From Candidatus Sulfotelmatobacter sp. (lineage in GTDB: Bacteria > Eisenbacteria > RBG-16-71-46), in assembly GCA_035498555.1 (NCBI GenBank), contig DATKAB010000173.1, positions 1 to 63,971 of the forward strand: 63,971 nt of DNA, in the 5' to 3' direction. A program made the translations under genes and the position numbers. Below the pieces are notes generated by a model that did not search any database, had not been told where the DNA came from, and saw only the letters and a list, made by a program, of their open reading frames with translations. Of the stretch, positions 51,063 to 59,757 are shown one piece after another; positions within the stretch are counted from its first letter, which is position 1, and the number at the start of each line of letters is the position of its first letter.

Positions 51063-51551
51063 ATGGCAGGCAAAGAGGGCTCAGCCCCTCCGATGGAGCG
51101 GATCAACATCGTGTACCGATCGCTCCGCAACGGCGTCCAGGAAGAAATCGAGCTGCCGCTCAAGCTGATGGTGCTCGGCGACTTCACCCAGCGCGAGGAC
51201 GACACTCCGCTCGAGGAGCGCAAGGCCATCCAGCTCGACAAGGACAACTTCAACGACGTGATGGCCCAGCAGAAGCTCAACGCCTCCTTCAACGTCTCCA
51301 ACAAGCTGAGCGGCGCCGCGGGTGAGGAGATGCCGGTCGACATCAACATCGGCAACATGAAGGACTTTTCGCCCGCCGAGGTCGCCCGCCAGGTCCCCGA
51401 GCTGCGCAAGCTGCTGGAGCTGCGCGAGGCGCTGGTGGGGCTCAAGAGCCCGCTCGGAAACAGCGTGGCGTTTCGCAAGAAGCTCGACGAGCTGCTCAAG
51501 GATCCGGCGCAGCGCGAGAAGCTGCTCAAGGAGCTCGGCGCGGGCGAGTAG
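51063..51551 (+). CDS. tssB: T6SS contractile sheath small subunit TssB
   Basis: A 162-residue protein of standard TssB/VipA length. Typical motifs are RINIVYRSLRNGVQEEIELP, LKLMVLGDFTQREDD, and the C-terminal helices RELRKLLELREALVGLKSPL with a closing segment of charged residues. With TssC it builds the contractile sheath around the Hcp tube. AAAGGAGAACATC is a strong ribosome site, suited to a highly made structural protein. Confidence 0.95.
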   Translation: MAGKEGSAPPMERINIVYRSLRNGVQEEIELPLKLMVLGDFTQREDDTPLEERKAIQLDKDNFNDVMAQQKLNASFNVSNKLSGAAGEEMPVDINIGNMKDFSPAEVARQVPELRKLLELREALVGLKSPLGNSVAFRKKLDELLKDPAQREKLLKELGAGE

Positions 51552-51602
51552 TTCGACCGGCGTATTCACGAAAGAACGATTCGTCATTCGGGAGGATGGA
51601 CG

Positions 51603-53072
51603 ATGGCTGAGCAGGAAAAGGAACATCAGTCGAGCGCCGGCGAGACCGTGGAGGCCGGAGGCTCGCTCCTCGAGGGAATCATCGAGGGCACCCAGTTGCA
51701 GCCGGACGCCGGCACGCGGAGCGCGCTGGCCAAGGTGGTCGAGGTCATCGTCGGACATCCGGGCACCCGGATTCACCAGTCGGTGGCCAACGACCTGATC
51801 GCCGATCTCGACAAGCGGATGAGCTCCCAGCTCGACGAGATCCTGCACCATCCGGATTTCCAGAGGCTGGAATCGGCATGGCGCGGGCTCAAGTTGCTGG
51901 TGGATCGCACCGACTTTCGCGAGAACATCCGCATGGAGCTGCTGAACGTCTCGAAGGCCGACCTGCTGAACGATTTCGAGGATGCGCCCGAGATCACCAA
52001 GTCCGGGCTCTACAAGCACGTCTACACCGCCGAGTACGGGCAGTTCGGCGGCCAGCCGGTGGCCGCGGTGGTGGCCAACTACGAGTTCGACGCCGGCCCG
52101 CAGGACATGAAGCTGCTGCAGTACTGCGCCAGCGTCTCAGCCATGGCGCACGCGCCGTTCATCGCCTCGGCATCGTCGAAGATGTTCGGCTGCAAGTCGT
52201 GGCAGGAGCTGCCCAATCTCAAGGACCTGAAGTCGGTGTTCGAGGGTCCGCAGTACGCCAAGTGGCGCTCGTTCCGCGAGTCGGAAGACGCGCGCTACGT
52301 CGGACTCACGGCGCCGCGCTTCCTGTTGCGCCTGCCCTACGGCGGCGAGACCGTGCCGGTGAAGGACTTCAACTACGAAGAGAAAGTCACCGACAGCCAC
52401 GACAAGTACCTGTGGGGCAACACCGCCTTCACCTTCGCCTCGAAGCTGACCGACAGCTTCGCGAAGAATCGGTGGTGCACGAGCATCATCGGCCCGCAGA
52501 GCGGCGGCACGGTCGAGGACCTGCCGGTGCACGTGTTCAAGTCGATGGGCGCGACCGAACAGAAGATTCCGACCGAGATCCTGATCTCGGAGCGGCGCGA
52601 ATTCGAGCTGGCCGAGGAAGGCTTCATCGCGCTGACGCAGCGGAAGGGCAGCGACAACGCCTGCTTCTTCTCGGCGAACTCGGTGCAGAAGTCCAAGACC
52701 TTCGGGCAGAGCAAGGAAGGCAAGGAGGCCGAGGCCAACTTCAAGCTCGGCACCCAGCTTCCCTACATGTTCATCGTCAACCGCCTGGCGCATTACCTCA
52801 AGGTGATCCAGCGCGAGAACATCGGCAGCTGGAAGGAAAAGGAAGACCTGAACCGCGAGCTCAACAACTGGATCAGCCAGTACGTGGCCGAGATGGACGT
52901 GGTGCAGGAGTCGGTGAAGCGCCGTCGCCCGCTGCGGCAGGCCGAAGTGCTGGTGTCCGACGTCGAAGGCAATCCCGGCTGGTACAAGGTAGATCTCCGG
53001 GTGCGCCCGCACTTCAAGTACATGGGAGCGTTCTTCTCGCTGTCGCTGGTCGGCAAGCTCGACAAGAAGTGA
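51603..53072 (+). CDS. tssC: T6SS contractile sheath large subunit TssC
   Basis: A 489-residue protein of standard TssC/VipB length. Family motifs are visible along the whole protein: HHPDFQRLESAWRGLKLLVD, SGLYKHVYTAEYGQFGGQP, ARYVGLTAPRFLLRLPYG, LWGNTAFTFASKLTDSF, and the C-terminal NPGWYKVDLRVRPHFKYMGA. It interlocks with TssB to form the sheath that ClpV disassembles. It is preceded by GGGAGGATGGACG and lies 51 bp after tssB. Confidence 0.96.
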   Translation: MAEQEKEHQSSAGETVEAGGSLLEGIIEGTQLQPDAGTRSALAKVVEVIVGHPGTRIHQSVANDLIADLDKRMSSQLDEILHHPDFQRLESAWRGLKLLVDRTDFRENIRMELLNVSKADLLNDFEDAPEITKSGLYKHVYTAEYGQFGGQPVAAVVANYEFDAGPQDMKLLQYCASVSAMAHAPFIASASSKMFGCKSWQELPNLKDLKSVFEGPQYAKWRSFRESEDARYVGLTAPRFLLRLPYGGETVPVKDFNYEEKVTDSHDKYLWGNTAFTFASKLTDSFAKNRWCTSIIGPQSGGTVEDLPVHVFKSMGATEQKIPTEILISERREFELAEEGFIALTQRKGSDNACFFSANSVQKSKTFGQSKEGKEAEANFKLGTQLPYMFIVNRLAHYLKVIQRENIGSWKEKEDLNRELNNWISQYVAEMDVVQESVKRRRPLRQAEVLVSDVEGNPGWYKVDLRVRPHFKYMGAFFSLSLVGKLDKK

Positions 53073-53076
53073 GAGA

Positions 53077-53111
53077 GCGGTACCGCGGCGGAACCGAGGT
53101 TCGCTCCGCCC
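53077..53111 (+). promoter_or_regulatory. Palindrome and hairpin in the tssC-hcp gap
   Basis: GCGGTACCGC (53077-53086) is a perfect palindrome. It is followed by a hairpin in which GGCGGAACC pairs with GGTT and TCCGCC across a small bulge (53088-53111). They lie directly upstream of hcp and may affect mRNA stability or translation of this abundant protein. Confidence 0.3.
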
Positions 53112-53164
53112 GGCCTCGCTGTCTCCGGTCGTTGAACCCAACCTCACCCAGGAGGTCGTGACTC

Positions 53165-53668
53165 ATGGCGCTGAATGCCTATCTGAAGCTGAAGGGGCAG
53201 AAGCAGGGGGATATCAAGGGCAGCGTCACCCAGAAGGGGCGCGAAGGGAAGATCATGGTGATCGCGGTTTCGCACGAGATCATCAGCCCTCGCGATCCGG
53301 CGTCCGGACTGCCGACCGGCAAGCGCATGCACAAGCCCTACGTGATCACCAAGGAGCTCGACAAGTCCACTCCGCTCCTCTACAACGCGCTGGTCAACAA
53401 CGAGAATCTGCCCACGTGGGAGATCGAGTTCTGGACCCCGCAGCTCTCGGCTGCGACCGGTACCGGACAGGAGAAGCAGCACTACACGGTCGAGCTGACC
53501 AACGCGAACATCGCGTCGATCGCGTTCCGCATGCCCAACAACAAGCATCCCGATCTGGCGAAGTACGCCGAGTACGAGGAAGTCGCTTTCACCTATCAGA
53601 AGATCACTTGGACCTGGAAGGACGGCGGCATCACGGCCTCGGACGACTGGGAGGCTCCGGTCACCTGA
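53165..53668 (+). CDS. hcp: T6SS tube protein Hcp (TssD)
   Basis: A 167-residue Hcp, the hexameric ring protein that forms the inner tube and carries small effectors. Family motifs are AYLKLKGQKQGDIKGSV near the N-terminus, HEIISPRDPASGLPTGKRMH, KPYVITKELDKSTPLLYNAL, and the C-terminal strand VAFTYQKITWTW. GGAGG sits 8 bp before the start. The gene lies between tssC and tssE, the usual place for a resident hcp, and is followed by a strong hairpin. Confidence 0.96.
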   Translation: MALNAYLKLKGQKQGDIKGSVTQKGREGKIMVIAVSHEIISPRDPASGLPTGKRMHKPYVITKELDKSTPLLYNALVNNENLPTWEIEFWTPQLSAATGTGQEKQHYTVELTNANIASIAFRMPNNKHPDLAKYAEYEEVAFTYQKITWTWKDGGITASDDWEAPVT

Positions 53669-53691
53669 GATCGGAGCGACGATGAGCGGAC

Positions 53692-53718
53692 GGAGGGCGC
53701 CGCGACGCGGCGCCCTCC
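53692..53718 (+). terminator. Perfect 12-bp hairpin after hcp (attenuator or processing site)
   Basis: GGAGGGCGCCGC (53692-53703) and GCGGCGCCCTCC (53707-53718) form a perfect 12-bp stem with a three-base loop. No T run follows, so it probably does not stop all polymerases. A partial terminator or 3'-end protector giving more hcp than downstream mRNA is the likely role. Confidence 0.55.
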
Positions 53719-53745
53719 CGATTCCAACCTCTTGCGGGACCCGAA

Positions 53746-54162
53746 ATGCCTCGTGAACGCAGCCTGCTGGAGCGCTTCCGCTCCCCCGAGATCGATTCCG
53801 AGCGCACGATTCACGTGGACACCAAGCGGCTCGCGGACTCGGTACTCGACAATTTGCGGCGGCTTCTCAATTCGCACCAGGGGAACGTGCCGATCCGCAG
53901 CGACTACGGAATCCCGCCGATCGTCGACGTGCTCCACAATTTCCCCGATGCGATTGGTGGCATGCGCAAGGCGATCAAGACCGCGATCGAAGTCTACGAG
54001 CCGCGCCTGCGGCGGGTCTCGGTTCGCCATGTCGAGAATCCCGACGACCCGCTGGCTCTGAATTTCGAGATCAGCGCCGAGCTGGTGACCGAGGAGGACA
54101 AGGCTTCGGTGCAGATCTCCACCCGGATCGACGGATCGGGCCACGTGCGAGTCAAGGGCTAG
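53746..54162 (+). CDS. tssE: T6SS baseplate protein TssE (gp25-like)
   Basis: A 138-residue gp25/lysozyme-like baseplate wedge protein. Typical features are LLERFRSPEI at the N-terminus, VLDNLRRLLNSHQGNVPIRS, YGIPPIVDVLHNFPDAI, and IKTAIEVYEPRLRRVSVRH containing the Glu of the EPR motif. It nucleates sheath polymerisation. It lies 13 bp before tssF. Confidence 0.93.
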   Translation: MPRERSLLERFRSPEIDSERTIHVDTKRLADSVLDNLRRLLNSHQGNVPIRSDYGIPPIVDVLHNFPDAIGGMRKAIKTAIEVYEPRLRRVSVRHVENPDDPLALNFEISAELVTEEDKASVQISTRIDGSGHVRVKG

Positions 54163-54175
54163 GCCGGGTCGCCGC

Positions 54176-55927
54176 GTGTTCAACAAGTACTACCAGGACG
54201 AGCTGCAATTCCTTCGCGAGCTGGGCGAGGAGTTCGCGCGCGCGCATCCGACCGCTGCCCACTACCTGTCGGGGCCCAGCCGCGATCCCGACGTCGAACG
54301 CATGCTCGAAGGCTTCGCGTTCCTGTCGGCGCAGATCCGCCAGAAGCTTGACGACGAATTCCCCGAGCTGGCGCACAGCCTGTTCCGGCTCATGTGGCCG
54401 CACTACCTGCGCCCGGTGCCGTCGATGGCGATCCTCGAGTTCCAGCCGGTCCTGCAGGCCCTGCGCCAGTCCCAGCCGATCGCGCGCGGCGTCGAGGTGC
54501 ATTCGACGCCGGTCGAGGGAACGCCGTGCCGTTTCCGGACCGCGTACGACGTCATGCTCCATCCGTTGTCGCTCGAAGATGCGGGGCTCGAGCTGCGCAG
54601 CACCGGCCGCTCGCGGCTCAGGCTCTCGTTCAAGATCTGGAACCAGGCCAAGCCCGACGTCCTCAAGCTCGGGCGCCTGCGATTGTTCCTGCACGGCGAT
54701 GCGGCCACGACCTATGCGCTTCACTATCATCTCTCGCGCCACGTCGCCGAAGTCCGCATGGTGGCGGGGCCGCAGCCTTCCGAAAGTGACACCAAATTCC
54801 ACTCGCTGAGCCTCGAGCCGGCCGGGTTCGGCGAGGACGAGGCGCTGCTCCCCTACCCTCCCAACTCGTTTCCCGGCTACCGGCTTCTCCAGGAGTACTT
54901 CGCGCTGCCCGAGAAATTCCTGTTCGTCGACCTGATCGGCATCGACGGCGCCCCGGCCCTGCTGGGCGGCGACCGCTTCACCATCGACGTCCGCTTCGAT
55001 CGCGCGCTGGCGCCGGCGCTGCGCCCGACCAAGGACGATTTCCGGCTCTACTGCACTCCGATCGTGAATCTCTTCCCCAACGATGGCGACCCGATGAAGG
55101 TGAGCCGTGAACAGACCGATTACCGGCTGCGTCCCTCGGGTTCCAATCCCTTCCACTTCGAAGTGTTCTCGGTGGACCGAGTCGGAATGATCTCGCCGGG
55201 GACGGTGGAGGAGCGGGAGGTGCCCGACTTCCATCGCTTCGGGCTCCTCCGCGAGAGCGGCATCAAGACCTACTACGATGTGCGGTTGCATCCATCGGTC
55301 GTGGACGAGCGCGTCGACACCTACGTGCGATTCGTGGATGCCGACGGCGAAGCCCAACTGATCGAGAACGAGACTGCGACGTTCAAGCTGACCTGCTCCA
55401 ATCGCCGTCTTCCGGAAGCGCTCCAGCTCGGAGACGTCTCGGTGCCCACCGACGACTCGCCGGCATTCGTGAAGTTCCGCAACCTCACGCCGCCGACCAG
55501 CTCGGTGATGCCGCCACTCGGATCCGACCTCCATTGGCGATTGATCTCCCATCTGTCGCTCAACTACGTCTCGCTGGTGGATGTGGAGGCGCTGCGCGGC
55601 GTGCTCGAGCTCTACAATTTTCAAGTGCTGCGCGATCCGCGCGCCGCGCGCGCCAACACCCTGAAGCTGCAGGGCATTCACGCGCTGCGCGCCGAGCCGG
55701 TGGAGGCGCTGGTGCGCGGCTCGGTCATGCGCGGCACCGCGGTGACCCTCGACGCGCTCGAGGATCACTTCGCGGGCGAGGGGGACCTCTTCCTGTTCGC
55801 GACCATTGTCAACGAGTTCCTGAGCCTGCATGCGACACTCAACTCGTTCACGCAGTTCAGCGTGCGCGGCCTCCAGGGCGGCGAGACCATCGACTGGCCG
55901 CATCGCATCGGGCAGGATCTGCTATGA
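54176..55927 (+). CDS. tssF: T6SS baseplate protein TssF
   Basis: A 583-residue protein of normal TssF length, starting with GTG: FNKYYQDELQFLRELGEEFA, then AHPTAAHYLSGPSRDPDVER and RLMWPHYLRPVPSMAIL. Near the C-terminus TTIVNEFLSLHATLNSFTQF is the family signature. TssF and TssG form the wedge of the baseplate with TssE and TssK. The stop codon overlaps the start of tssG (ATGA). Confidence 0.94.
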   Translation: MFNKYYQDELQFLRELGEEFARAHPTAAHYLSGPSRDPDVERMLEGFAFLSAQIRQKLDDEFPELAHSLFRLMWPHYLRPVPSMAILEFQPVLQALRQSQPIARGVEVHSTPVEGTPCRFRTAYDVMLHPLSLEDAGLELRSTGRSRLRLSFKIWNQAKPDVLKLGRLRLFLHGDAATTYALHYHLSRHVAEVRMVAGPQPSESDTKFHSLSLEPAGFGEDEALLPYPPNSFPGYRLLQEYFALPEKFLFVDLIGIDGAPALLGGDRFTIDVRFDRALAPALRPTKDDFRLYCTPIVNLFPNDGDPMKVSREQTDYRLRPSGSNPFHFEVFSVDRVGMISPGTVEEREVPDFHRFGLLRESGIKTYYDVRLHPSVVDERVDTYVRFVDADGEAQLIENETATFKLTCSNRRLPEALQLGDVSVPTDDSPAFVKFRNLTPPTSSVMPPLGSDLHWRLISHLSLNYVSLVDVEALRGVLELYNFQVLRDPRAARANTLKLQGIHALRAEPVEALVRGSVMRGTAVTLDALEDHFAGEGDLFLFATIVNEFLSLHATLNSFTQFSVRGLQGGETIDWPHRIGQDLL

Positions 55928-57057
55928 GCGACGTGCTGCAGCGCCCGCGCGCCTACGAATTCTTCCAGCTCGTGAAGCTGCTCCGGCGCCGCGATCCCGA
56001 GGCGGTGCTTCCGGGCGGCGCCGGGCCGGCGCGACTCGAGAACGTGCGCTTCCGCCCGCCGCTCCATATGTCCTTCCCGACCGGCGACGTCGAGTCGCTG
56101 ACCGAGCTCGAGCCCGACGCCGACGGCGGCCGCACCCGCTATCGGGTCGAGGTCAACTTCATGGGGCTCTACGGCCCCTCGTCGCCGCTGGCCACGCATT
56201 TCACCGAAGAAATGATCTGGGCCGGCCTGTCGAGCGACGCGGCGCGCGACTTCGTGGACCTCTTCCACCACCGGCTGATCTCGTTCGTCTTCCAGGCCTG
56301 GCAGAAGTACCGCTACTCCGAGCAGTTCCAGACCCGCCCGCTCGACGCCTTCAGCCGCCGCGCGCTGAGCCTGCTGGGCATGGGCACGGCCGGGATGGAA
56401 GCGGGCTCGCGGCTCCCGGCGCTGATCCTCTTGCGTTCGGCGGGGCTGCTCGCGGATCGGCATCGCTCGGCTGCCGGACTCCAGCAGCTCCTGCGCACGC
56501 ATTTCGAGCTGGGCACGATCCGTGTCGAGGCCTGCCGCGAGATCCGCGCCAACATCCCGTTCGCGCAGCGGCTCCGACTCGGGCGGCCGAGCGCGAGGCT
56601 CGGAGACAACGCGGTGCTCGGCGAGCGGGTGGTGGACCGCGCCAGCAGCTTCCGCATCGTGCTCGGCCCCTTCGACGTCGCCAACGCCCGTCGCTTCCTG
56701 CCGGGCGGCGACGAGTTGCTGCGGCTGGTGCGGCTGGTGCGACTGTTCGTGCGCGATCCGCTCCACTTCCGTCTCGAGCTTCGGGTGCCGGCCGAGAACG
56801 TTCCGCCGCTGCGACTGACGGAGCGCGCGAAGCTCGGGCTCGGACATCTCACCTGGCTGTCGCCCGACGGGCGCCACGAAGGGCGCGCGGCGGTTTCCAT
56901 CCGTGCGGTGGACCCGCTCTATCAGCGACGCGACGTGGCTCCGGCGCCGCTGCCCGAGCGCGCCGAGCCGCGCCCCGAGACCCCGGCGGCTGCGATTCGA
57001 ACGACTCCTCCCGCGACGCGCAAGATCACGCGGGTGACCACACTCCGGAGAAACTGA
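55924..57057 (+). CDS. tssG: T6SS baseplate protein TssG
   Basis: A 377-residue protein. N-terminal family motifs are AYEFFQLVKLLRRRDPEAV and VNFMGLYGPSSPLATHFTE, followed by RDFVDLFHHRLISFVFQAWQ and a C-terminal FRLELRVPAENVPPLRLTE. It is slightly longer than usual because of a Pro/Arg-rich tail of about 40 residues. It is translationally coupled to tssF and lies 1 bp before clpV. Confidence 0.93.
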   Translation: MSDVLQRPRAYEFFQLVKLLRRRDPEAVLPGGAGPARLENVRFRPPLHMSFPTGDVESLTELEPDADGGRTRYRVEVNFMGLYGPSSPLATHFTEEMIWAGLSSDAARDFVDLFHHRLISFVFQAWQKYRYSEQFQTRPLDAFSRRALSLLGMGTAGMEAGSRLPALILLRSAGLLADRHRSAAGLQQLLRTHFELGTIRVEACREIRANIPFAQRLRLGRPSARLGDNAVLGERVVDRASSFRIVLGPFDVANARRFLPGGDELLRLVRLVRLFVRDPLHFRLELRVPAENVPPLRLTERAKLGLGHLTWLSPDGRHEGRAAVSIRAVDPLYQRRDVAPAPLPERAEPRPETPAAAIRTTPPATRKITRVTTLRRN

Positions 57058-57058
57058 C

Positions 57059-59755
57059 ATGGATCTCGATCTGAAAGGCCTGATTCGCAAGCTCGATCGC
57101 ACCTGCACCCGCGCGCTCGAGAGCGCCGCGGGGCTGTGCGTTTCGCGCACGCATTACGAAGTGACGGTCGAGCACGTGCTGGCCATGCTGATCGAGGACA
57201 CCGGCGCCGACATCGCGCCGATCCTGCGTCACTTCGAGATCGAGTCCTCGCAGTTCTTGCGTGAGGTGCAGCGCACGCTCGAGCGCCAGCGCTCCGGCAA
57301 CACCGGTCGTCCGGTGTTCTCGCCCCTGCTGGTCAACTGGTTCCAGGATGCCTGGCTCTACGCCTCGGTCGAGTTCGGCGAGTACTCGGTGCGCTCGGGT
57401 CTGCTGCTCTACACCATGGCCCGTCGTCCCGAGCGCTATACCGCCGAAGACCTGTCGGCGATGCTCGAGCGGATCCGCCAGGACGAGCTGAAGCGCGACT
57501 TCGCCTCGATCACCGCGGCCTCGCCCGAGGCCCAGCAGGTGGCGGCCGCCGCCAGCACTGCCGCGGCGCCCGCGTCGGCGCCCGGGGCACCCGGCCGGCC
57601 GGGTGACGAGAGCGCGATCGGCCGCTTCATGGTCGATTTCACCGAGAAGGCGAGACAGGGATCGATCGATCCCGTGTTCGGTCGCGATCGCGAGATCCGC
57701 CAGATGATCGACATCCTCGGCCGGCGCCGGAAGAACAACCCGATCGTGGTCGGCGAGCCGGGTGTAGGCAAGACCGCGGTGGTCGAGGGACTGGCCCTGC
57801 GCATCGTGCAGGGCGACGTGCCCGAGCTGCTCAAGAACGTCCGGCTGCTGTCGCTCGATCTCGGCCTGCTGCAGGCGGGCGCCGGGGTGAAGGGCGAGTT
57901 CGAGAACCGGCTCAAGAACGTGATCGCCGAGATCAAGGCGTCGCCGACGCCGATCGTCACGTTCATCGACGAGGCCCACACCCTGATCGGCGCGGGCGGC
58001 TCGGCCGGCACCAGCGACGCCGCCAATCTGCTCAAGCCGGCGCTGGCGCGCGGCGAGCTGCGCACCGTCGCGGCCACCACCTGGTCCGAGTACAAGAAGT
58101 ATTTCGAGAAGGATCCCGCGCTCGAGCGGCGCTTCCAGCTCGTGAAGCTCGACGAGCCTTCCGTGGACGACGCGATCGTCATGATGCGCGGCCTGAAGGA
58201 TAGGTACGAGCAGGCGCACGGCATCCGGATCCTCGACGAAGGCATCGTGGCGGCAGCGCAGCTCTCGAGCCGCTACATCTCGGGCCGCCAGCTGCCCGAC
58301 AAGGCCGTCGACCTGCTCGACACCGCTGCGGCGCGCGTCAAGATCGCGCGCGCCACCAAGCCCGAACAGGTGGACGACATCGAACGGCGGCTGCAGGCGC
58401 TGGAGCGCGAGCAGAACGCGTTGCGCGCCGACGCGGCGATGGGCGGCGTGATGGCGGGCAGCAGCCGCGAGCGCGAGCAGCGGCTGGCGGCGCTGGACGG
58501 CGAGATCGCGCAGCTCAAGTCCTCACGCGAATCGATCATGGAACGCTTCCATCGCGAGCGCGGCGCGCTCGACCGGGTGCTGGCACTGCGCTCGAAGGTC
58601 GAGGGCGGCGCGAAGCAGGAGGGCTCGGATCAGCCCGCCCCGCCCGACCCCGGCGCCCAGTCCGAGCTCGACAAGGCGCTGCGCGAATTCGCCTCGACGC
58701 AGGGCGACGAGCCGCTGGTGGCGCTCGATGTCGACGGGCGGCTGGTCGCGAGCGTGGTGGCGAGCTGGACCGGCATCCCGGCGGGCAAGATGATGAAGGA
58801 CGAGGCCGCTTCGATCCTGAGCTTCCGGGAGAAGATGGCCGAGCGCATCAAGGGGCAGGACCACGCGCTCGAGGCGGTGGATCGCGGATTGCGCGCGGCA
58901 CGGTCGGGGCTCAAGAATCCCGGCGCACCGATCGGGCAGTTCATCTTCGTGGGCCCGAGCGGCGTGGGGAAGACCGAGACCGCGACGGCGGTCGCCGATC
59001 TGATGTTCGGCGGCGAGCGATTCCTCACCACCATCAACATGTCGGAGTTCCAGGAGAAACACACCGTCAGCCGGCTGATCGGCTCGCCGCCCGGCTACGT
59101 CGGCTACGGCGAGGGCGGCATGCTCACCGAGGCGATCCGCCAGCGGCCCTACTCGGTGGTGCTGCTCGACGAGTGCGAGAAGGCCGATCCCGAGATCCTC
59201 AACCTCTTCTATCAGGTGTTCGACAAGGGTACTCTGTCGGACGGTGAGGGCCGCGAGATCGACTGCAAGAACTGCGTATTCTTCCTCACCAGCAACCTGT
59301 GCACCGACATCATTCAGAACCTGTGCGCCGGACCGGTGCGTCCGACGCGCGAGGAGCTGGTGGCGGCGATTCGGCCGGCGCTCTCCAAGTACATGAAGCC
59401 CGCGCTGCTCGCGCGCATGGAGGTGGTGCCGTTCTTCACCCTGCCGCCCGAGCACTTGAAGGAGATCACCCGCCTCAAGCTGAAGAAGATTGCGAACCGG
59501 CTGCGCGACAGTCACAAGATGACACTCGAGTGCGCGCCTGAGATGGTGGAGGTCATCGCCAATCGCTGCACCGAAGTCGAGACCGGGGCGCGCAACATCG
59601 ACCACATCATCTCGGAAACCCTGCTTCCGATGATGTCGAACGCGCTGCTCGAGAAAATGTCCGAAGGAGTCATGCCCGACACCATGCACGTAAAGGTCGG
59701 AGAAGGCGATCGATTCGAGATCGCCTTCGAGGATCGGGGAACCCGGGAAGCCTGA
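57059..59755 (+). CDS. clpV: T6SS sheath-recycling AAA+ ATPase TssH/ClpV
   Basis: An 898-residue Hsp100 ATPase. The N-terminal Clp-repeat domain lies at about 1-160 (TRALESAAGLCVSRTHYEVT). AAA1 has Walker A GEPGVGKT at about 233-240 and Walker B VTFIDEAHTLIGAG. A coiled middle domain is at about 430-530. AAA2 has Walker A GPSGVGKTET near 631 and Walker B VVLLDECEKADPE, then PPGYVGYGEGG. ClpV disassembles contracted TssBC sheath. Length and order match ClpV1-type proteins rather than ClpB housekeeping chaperones, as does its position among tss genes. Confidence 0.95.
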   Translation: MDLDLKGLIRKLDRTCTRALESAAGLCVSRTHYEVTVEHVLAMLIEDTGADIAPILRHFEIESSQFLREVQRTLERQRSGNTGRPVFSPLLVNWFQDAWLYASVEFGEYSVRSGLLLYTMARRPERYTAEDLSAMLERIRQDELKRDFASITAASPEAQQVAAAASTAAAPASAPGAPGRPGDESAIGRFMVDFTEKARQGSIDPVFGRDREIRQMIDILGRRRKNNPIVVGEPGVGKTAVVEGLALRIVQGDVPELLKNVRLLSLDLGLLQAGAGVKGEFENRLKNVIAEIKASPTPIVTFIDEAHTLIGAGGSAGTSDAANLLKPALARGELRTVAATTWSEYKKYFEKDPALERRFQLVKLDEPSVDDAIVMMRGLKDRYEQAHGIRILDEGIVAAAQLSSRYISGRQLPDKAVDLLDTAAARVKIARATKPEQVDDIERRLQALEREQNALRADAAMGGVMAGSSREREQRLAALDGEIAQLKSSRESIMERFHRERGALDRVLALRSKVEGGAKQEGSDQPAPPDPGAQSELDKALREFASTQGDEPLVALDVDGRLVASVVASWTGIPAGKMMKDEAASILSFREKMAERIKGQDHALEAVDRGLRAARSGLKNPGAPIGQFIFVGPSGVGKTETATAVADLMFGGERFLTTINMSEFQEKHTVSRLIGSPPGYVGYGEGGMLTEAIRQRPYSVVLLDECEKADPEILNLFYQVFDKGTLSDGEGREIDCKNCVFFLTSNLCTDIIQNLCAGPVRPTREELVAAIRPALSKYMKPALLARMEVVPFFTLPPEHLKEITRLKLKKIANRLRDSHKMTLECAPEMVEVIANRCTEVETGARNIDHIISETLLPMMSNALLEKMSEGVMPDTMHVKVGEGDRFEIAFEDRGTREA

Positions 59756-59757
59756 AG

